Positions 59,677-64,000 of a stretch of DNA of 64,000 nucleotides are shown here, in pieces (within the stretch, counting starts at the first letter, position 1; each line of letters starts with the position of its first letter). Location of the stretch: NCBI RefSeq assembly GCF_006517815.1, contig NZ_CP041198.1, positions 1,364,001 through 1,428,000 on the forward strand, read 5' to 3'. The notes beneath the pieces are model-generated. The model saw only the letters and a list, made by a program, of their open reading frames with translations. It had not been told where the DNA came from and searched no databases. The position numbers and the translations under genes are program-made. Origin of the DNA: Pseudarthrobacter sp. NIBRBAC000502770 (lineage in GTDB: Bacteria; Actinomycetota; Actinomycetes; Actinomycetales; Micrococcaceae).

Positions 59677-60626
59677 TGTGCTGCTCCTTCAAGGACGGCG
59701 GCTTCGGCGTCGGCATCAAACGGTGCCACGAAATGGCCGGGCGCAATTTCGGCGAGGTCCGGGATGTTCCGGAACTTCACGCCGTCGGGCAGGCCCTTAA
59801 GCGGGATCCGCGGACCGGTGAGCGGCGGGAACGCGCCCATGAGGGCTTGGGTGTAGGGGTGCCCTGGGGCGGTGTAGATGTCGTGCGCTTTGGCGGTCTC
59901 TACGATTCGGCCGCCGTACATGACCGCCATCCGGTGGGAGAGTTCAACCATCAAGGACATGTCGTGCGTGATGAAGAGGACGGAGAAGCCCAGTTCGCGC
60001 TGCAGATCCTTGATCTGGGCCATGATCTCCTGTTGCACCACCACGTCCAGTGCGGTGGTGGGCTCGTCCAGGATCAGCAGTGACGGCTTCAGGGCGACAG
60101 CCATGGCGATGACGGCGCGTTGCCGCATGCCGCCGGAGAGTTGATGCGGGTACGACTTGAGGCGGGCGGGGTCCATGCGGACCAGTTCCAGCAGCTGTGC
60201 TGCGCGGCGAAGTGCTTCTTTGCGCGGGTAGCCGGCGTGGGTGGTGAAGATGTCTGCCATCTGTTCCCCGATGGTGAGCACCGGGTTCAGCGAGTTCATG
60301 GCGGACTGGAACACCATGGCGACGTCCTGCCAGCGGAAACGGCGCAGCTCGTCCTGGTTCATGGCGAGCACGTCCTTGCCGCCGAAGGAGATGCTGCCGG
60401 CGGCGATCTTCGCCGGGTCCTTGAGCAGCCGCATGATGGAGTTGGCGATGGTTGATTTTCCGCAACCGGATTCGCCGGCCAGCCCGAAGACCTCGCCGGC
60501 GCCGATGCTGAAGGAGACGTCGTTCACGGCCGTGGTCGAGCGGGAGTCACCGATGTACTTGACGGTGAGGTTCTTGACGTCGAGGACCGGTTCATGGGAG
60601 CCGAAGGCGGTTTGGGAGACGGTCAC
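59673..60626 (-). CDS. Dpp/Opp-type ABC transporter ATP-binding protein (DppD)
   Basis: A 317-aa ATPase. GESGCGKSTIANSIMRL (Walker A), YPHQLSGGMRQRAVIAMAV (signature), LLILDEPTTALDVVVQQ (Walker B). GTG at 60624-60626 overlaps the permease stop (GTGA). C-terminus has PDLAEIAPGHFVA as in DppD. Heterodimer with DppF. Confidence 0.92.
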   Translation of the reverse strand: MTVSQTAFGSHEPVLDVKNLTVKYIGDSRSTTAVNDVSFSIGAGEVFGLAGESGCGKSTIANSIMRLLKDPAKIAAGSISFGGKDVLAMNQDELRRFRWQDVAMVFQSAMNSLNPVLTIGEQMADIFTTHAGYPRKEALRRAAQLLELVRMDPARLKSYPHQLSGGMRQRAVIAMAVALKPSLLILDEPTTALDVVVQQEIMAQIKDLQRELGFSVLFITHDMSLMVELSHRMAVMYGGRIVETAKAHDIYTAPGHPYTQALMGAFPPLTGPRIPLKGLPDGVKFRNIPDLAEIAPGHFVAPFDADAEAAVLEGAAQ

Positions 60627-61549
60627 TGTGCGGCGCCCCTTTCGGTGGTGGCGGGTTTGCGGATTTTCCGCAGCCGGGGGTTGGTTACTTCGTCGACGGC
60701 GTAGTTGATGAGGGCCAGGGCGAATGCGACCAGGGCGACGCAGAGGCCGGAGGGGATAAAGACCCACCAGCTTCCGGTGAGCAGGGCGCCTTCGTTTCCG
60801 GCCCAGAAGAGGTTGTTGCCCCAGGAGACAGTGCTGACGTCACCCAGTCCAAGGAATTCGAGGCCCGCCTGGGCCCCGATGCCGTAGATGACGCAGGCGA
60901 GCAGTGTTCCCATCACGATCGATGCCATGTTCGGCAGGATTTCGCGGAACATGATGCGGCCGGCGCGCTCACCGGAGACGACGGCGGCAGCGACGAAGTC
61001 CTTGGATCGGATGGACAGGGCCTGTGCCCGGAGTACGCGCGCTGATCCGGCCCATCCCGTGACGGTGAGGACCAGGATGACCGTGCCCAGCCCCGGGGGC
61101 AGGAAGGCGGCCAGGATCACGAGCAGCGGCAGGCCGGGAAGGAGGAGGAAGACGTTGGTCAGCAGCGAGAGTGCTTCGTCGATGAACTTGCCGAAATAGG
61201 CTGATGCCAGGCCAACGAGGATTCCGATGAAGGTGGATGCGAACCCAACGGTAAGCCCTACGAGCAGGGAGCTTCGGGCGCCGTGGATGGTCAGGGCGAG
61301 CACGTCCTGGCCCTTGGCGGTGGTTCCGAGCCAGTGTTCGCTGTCTGGTTCCAGTGAGGCCATCCCGGTGATCCGGGAGGGGTCGTCCGGGAACAGTACC
61401 GGTGCGGCCAAGGCCAGGACGATGAAAACGAGCATGATGGCCATGCCGGTCATGGCCTTCTTGTTGGTGATGAGTCCGTGGATGAAACCGCGGTTGGTTT
61501 TGCGGGCAGCTTTTGCTTCAGTTGGCTGTTGGAGGATAACGCTGGTCAT
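60623..61549 (-). CDS. Dpp/Opp-type ABC transporter permease (DppC)
   Basis: A 308-aa permease with an N-terminal OppC domain (MTGMAIMLVFIVLALAAPVL) and five or six helices. EAA-like loop VVSGERAGRIMFREILPN contacts the ATPases. Gap of 31 bp to DppB. The basic RKTNRGFIHGL start is cytoplasmic. Confidence 0.9.
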   Translation of the reverse strand: MTSVILQQPTEAKAARKTNRGFIHGLITNKKAMTGMAIMLVFIVLALAAPVLFPDDPSRITGMASLEPDSEHWLGTTAKGQDVLALTIHGARSSLLVGLTVGFASTFIGILVGLASAYFGKFIDEALSLLTNVFLLLPGLPLLVILAAFLPPGLGTVILVLTVTGWAGSARVLRAQALSIRSKDFVAAAVVSGERAGRIMFREILPNMASIVMGTLLACVIYGIGAQAGLEFLGLGDVSTVSWGNNLFWAGNEGALLTGSWWVFIPSGLCVALVAFALALINYAVDEVTNPRLRKIRKPATTERGAAQ

Positions 61550-61580
61550 GGTCGGTCCCTTGGTTACGGGTACGCGCTGC

Positions 61581-62558
61581 TCAGTTGCTGCGCACGCGGG
61601 GGTCGAGGCGGACGTAGAGAATGTCCACCAGGAAGTTCGCCAGCAGAACGGCGGCGGTGATGGTCAGGAACAGGCCCTGCATAAGCGGGTAGTCGAGGCC
61701 TTGCACGGCGTTGAGGAGCTGGTAGCCGACGCCGGGGTAGGCGAAGACGACCTCGGTCAGGAGGGCGCCGCCGACGACGAAGCCCAGGCCCATGCCGAAG
61801 CTGGTCACCGAGGGCAGCATCGCGTTCCGGGCTGCGTAGCGGAGCATGATCCGTCCGGGGCGCAGGCCCTTGGCTTCGGCCATGGTGATGTAGTCCTCGG
61901 AGTTCGTGGCAATCATGGTGTTCCGCATGCCCAACATCCAGCCACCGATGGAGACCAGCACGATGGTCAGCGCCGGGAGCACGAGGTGGGCGGCGACGTC
62001 ACCGAAGAACTCGGCAGTGAACGCCGGCTCCAGGCCGTCGGTGAACGCGTGGCGGATGGGGAACCAGCCGAGCACGACGCCGAACAGGTACAGGGCGCCC
62101 ATTGCCAGCCAGAAGTAGGGGAACGATCCAATGAAGACCAGCACGGGAGGCAGGGCCGAGTCGAGGGCGCTGCCGCGGCGCCAGGCTGCCAGGATGCCCA
62201 GCAGGTTGCCCACGACGGCGGCAATCACCAGCGCGGTTCCGCCAAGCAGGAGGGTCCAGCCGATCTGGGATGAGATGACTTCGGTAACGGGTGTGGGGAA
62301 GCGTGTAATCGATACCCCCATCTGTCCGGTGAGGATGTTCTGGAGGTAGCCGGCGTACTGCTCCCAGATGGGCCGGTCGTCCACGCCAAGCAGCTTGCGC
62401 AGGGCCTCGAGCTGTTCGGGCTGCATTCTGTCCTGGGAGCGGGCGAACATGCGTGATACGGGGTCCCCGGGCATGAAGCGGGGGAGCAGGAAATTCAGGG
62501 TGATGGATGCCCAGAAGGCGATCAGGTAGAAACCCAGTCGGCGCAGGATGAAGCGCAC
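61581..62558 (-). CDS. Dpp/Opp-type ABC transporter permease (DppB)
   Basis: A 325-aa permease, six helices: FYLIAFWASITLNFLLPRFM, PGDPVSRMF (conserved after TM1), EAKGLRPGRIMLRYAARNA (EAA loop), and LTEVVFAYPGVGYQLLNAVQ. It pairs with DppC. Start ATG at 62556-62558 follows GGAGGGAAAC. Confidence 0.92.
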   Translation of the reverse strand: MRFILRRLGFYLIAFWASITLNFLLPRFMPGDPVSRMFARSQDRMQPEQLEALRKLLGVDDRPIWEQYAGYLQNILTGQMGVSITRFPTPVTEVISSQIGWTLLLGGTALVIAAVVGNLLGILAAWRRGSALDSALPPVLVFIGSFPYFWLAMGALYLFGVVLGWFPIRHAFTDGLEPAFTAEFFGDVAAHLVLPALTIVLVSIGGWMLGMRNTMIATNSEDYITMAEAKGLRPGRIMLRYAARNAMLPSVTSFGMGLGFVVGGALLTEVVFAYPGVGYQLLNAVQGLDYPLMQGLFLTITAAVLLANFLVDILYVRLDPRVRSN

Positions 62559-62652
62559 GGTTTCCCTCCAATTCGGGAGTGATGAAAATTTGGGACCTGG
62601 CGGCCGCCGGAGGGACCGGCGGCCGCGAGGTAAGGCGGCGCGGCGCTGGGGA

Positions 62653-64000
62653 CTACTTGCGCGGTTCCAGGCTGGTCAGCACCAGAACCGTGGTGGGTGC
62701 GCGAACCGAGAGGGTGGCGTACGGGTTGTCCTGCGTGGGCCAGCCGGTGAAGCGGGTGTCATTGTATGCACCCCATTCCGGGCCGGAAAACAGCGGCACT
62801 ACTGGTGCGACGTCGTTGTATTCTTCCTGCAGCTTGTTGGCAATATCCTTTTGCCTGGACTGGTCAGTCGCTGCAGCGAAGTCGCTCAGCAGGGCATCAG
62901 CTTTGGGGTCGCCGAAACGGTGGTAGTTGTCAGAGGCCTTGGTGCCCACCGGCTTCACCGATGCGGAGCCCATGGTGGTGTTGAAGTACTTGTACGGGCT
63001 GGGATCGTTGGCACTCCAGACGATGCCGGAGTCGAAATCACCCTTTTCGTACCCTGCCACCACGGCAGCCCAGTCCGGAGAGTCCACCTTCGCGGTTACG
63101 CCGACCTCCGCCAGGTTCTGGGAGATCACGTTGGCCACGGAGAGCCAGTCGGACGAGGTAGCACCCACGGAAATCTTGAACTCGAACGGTTTGCCGTCCT
63201 TGAGCGTGCGCTTGCCGTCGGGGCCCTTGGGGTAGCCCGCCTTGTCCAGCAGGTCGTTTGCCTGCTGGACGTCGTGCTTGGTCCACGTGCAGTTGTCCTT
63301 GACCTGCGTGTTCTTCCAGGTCTCGTAGTTGCCGGAGAGGCCCGTGCAGTCGGCCGGCTGGGCGTAGCCGCTCATGCCGATCTTGGTGACCTGGTCCCGG
63401 TCCACGGCCATGCTCAGCGCCTTGCGGACATCACCATCGTTGAAGGGCGCCTTGGTGGTGTTGAGCTGCCAGTTGATCATGGCACCGGTCGGAGGGAACC
63501 AGTAGTGCCGGTGGTCCTTGTCCTTTGAGACGAAGGTCTTTTCGATGTTCGGGATGTACTGGGGCGCCCAGTCCACGTCGCCGTTGGCGGCGGCAAGGTT
63601 GGCGCCGTCGTTCCCGGCGAATGCGAGCATCTTGATGCCGGCAATCTTCTGCTTGTCCGGCTGCCAGTAGTTGGGGTTCTTCTTGAGCACGAAGGACTGG
63701 GCCTGGAAGTTGTCCACCTCGGTGTACGGTCCGGTGCCCACAGGTTTGGCGTTGGCGTCCTTTTCCGGATCGGCCAGCGCGGACCAGATGTGCTTGGGCA
63801 GGATGCTGAGCTGGCCTACGTCGTACAGGGCGGGGGACCAGGGCTTGTTGAAGTTGAAGGTGACCTTGTTGCCTTGTGCCGTCACGCCGTCGAGATACTC
63901 GTAGCCGCCCTTCAGCTTCTTCTGGAGCTCGAACGTGTACGCGACGTCGTCGGCAACGAAAGGCTGGCCGTCGGACCACTTCACACCATCACGCAGGGTG
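62653..64000 (-). CDS. ABC transporter substrate-binding protein family 5, C-terminal part
   Basis: 449 codons lie in the window; the N-terminal signal is beyond its end. TLRDGVKWSDGQPFVADDVA is the family 5 signature; later FNKPWSPALYDVGQLSILPK, MINWQLNTTKAPFNDGDVRK, and the C-terminal RQKDIANKLQEEYNDVAPVV. It feeds the DppBCDF genes downstream. The gene's neighbours (GH32, PfkB) suggest a fructo-oligosaccharide or difructose as substrate, although peptides are the textbook ligands. Confident in family, not in substrate. Confidence 0.9.
   Translation of the reverse strand, partial: TLRDGVKWSDGQPFVADDVAYTFELQKKLKGGYEYLDGVTAQGNKVTFNFNKPWSPALYDVGQLSILPKHIWSALADPEKDANAKPVGTGPYTEVDNFQAQSFVLKKNPNYWQPDKQKIAGIKMLAFAGNDGANLAAANGDVDWAPQYIPNIEKTFVSKDKDHRHYWFPPTGAMINWQLNTTKAPFNDGDVRKALSMAVDRDQVTKIGMSGYAQPADCTGLSGNYETWKNTQVKDNCTWTKHDVQQANDLLDKAGYPKGPDGKRTLKDGKPFEFKISVGATSSDWLSVANVISQNLAEVGVTAKVDSPDWAAVVAGYEKGDFDSGIVWSANDPSPYKYFNTTMGSASVKPVGTKASDNYHRFGDPKADALLSDFAAATDQSRQKDIANKLQEEYNDVAPVVPLFSGPEWGAYNDTRFTGWPTQDNPYATLSVRAPTTVLVLTSLEPRK

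Noticed and set aside
1-64000. CRISPR arrays, rRNA, prophage or replication origin
   Set aside because: No regularly spaced short repeats, rRNA-like sequence, phage structural genes or DnaA-box cluster were visible.

Overview
The window looks like chromosome of a high-GC actinobacterium, most probably Arthrobacter or a close relative in the Micrococcaceae. The evidence is the codon use, the mycolate-free catabolic gene repertoire, a DUF4192 protein, a CBS-pair protein and a GH32 enzyme of the Arthrobacter levan type. This assignment is an inference. Almost every gene is catabolic or a transporter, so the region reads as a mosaic of nutrient-use cassettes. Each cassette has its own regulator, and intergenic repeats and gene remnants separate them.

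Region 1 (1-6909) is a hydroxy-acid or di/tricarboxylate cassette. The minus-strand operon holds an Ldh-family oxidoreductase, a small protein, a beta-propeller lactonase, a MatC-like transporter and an aldehyde dehydrogenase cut by the window edge. On the other side are an ABM-domain protein, a GntR-FCD regulator and a CitMHS-type citrate transporter. A shared TTGTATACAA-type motif sits in both promoter regions. Region 2 (7131-20660) is flanked by two copies of a ~270-bp repeat. It holds a sugar isomerase/oxidoreductase pair, an HMG-CoA-lyase-like gene with a CoA-transferase and a decayed GntP permease, and a sugar ABC transporter regulon. That regulon has a binding protein, two permeases, an oxidoreductase, an isomerase and a ROK repressor. 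Two of its promoters carry the same operator fused to an identical -10 box.

Region 3 (20865-26560) is a TetR regulon of redox and hydrolase genes: an EthD-like protein, an alpha/beta hydrolase, a quinone oxidoreductase, an SDR and an Old Yellow Enzyme. Three 19-bp sites match each other. Remnants of gluconokinase, a DUF4192 gene and a repeat-rich stretch follow. Region 4 (29754-37644) is a D-tartrate operon of eight genes: D-tartrate dehydratase, DctA, two dehydrogenases, a CitE-like lyase, an FAH protein and a small protein. A divergent GntR regulator and three TCTTATAAGA palindromes spaced exactly 65 bp apart control it.

Region 5 (38023-54819) lies between two near-identical Doc-type toxin-antitoxin modules. 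It contains a truncated MHS transporter, a flavin reductase, a DUF1097 protein, an amidohydrolase, a hydrolase, a second FAH protein, two GntR regulators sharing ATTATCGATAAT sites, a DHA2 efflux pump and a cupin. It also has a plus-strand operon of an atypical SDR, a PRISE-type reductase, an MFS protein and two aldo/keto reductases. Region 6 (55258-64000) is a fructan cassette: a broken sugar permease, a PfkB kinase and a secreted GH32 enzyme. A Dpp/Opp-type ABC transporter follows, with its binding protein cut by the window end.

The most unusual signals are: (i) a ~500-bp repeat bounded at both ends by the 19-bp palindrome GTGTGGACAATGTCCACAC and containing a tRNA-3'-end-like core followed by a covarying hairpin; (ii) three small paralogous beta-rich proteins of unknown function in three separate catabolic operons; (iii) four clear regulator-operator sets that can be read from the sequence; and (iv) a one-base frameshift at the end of a sugar-binding protein gene.
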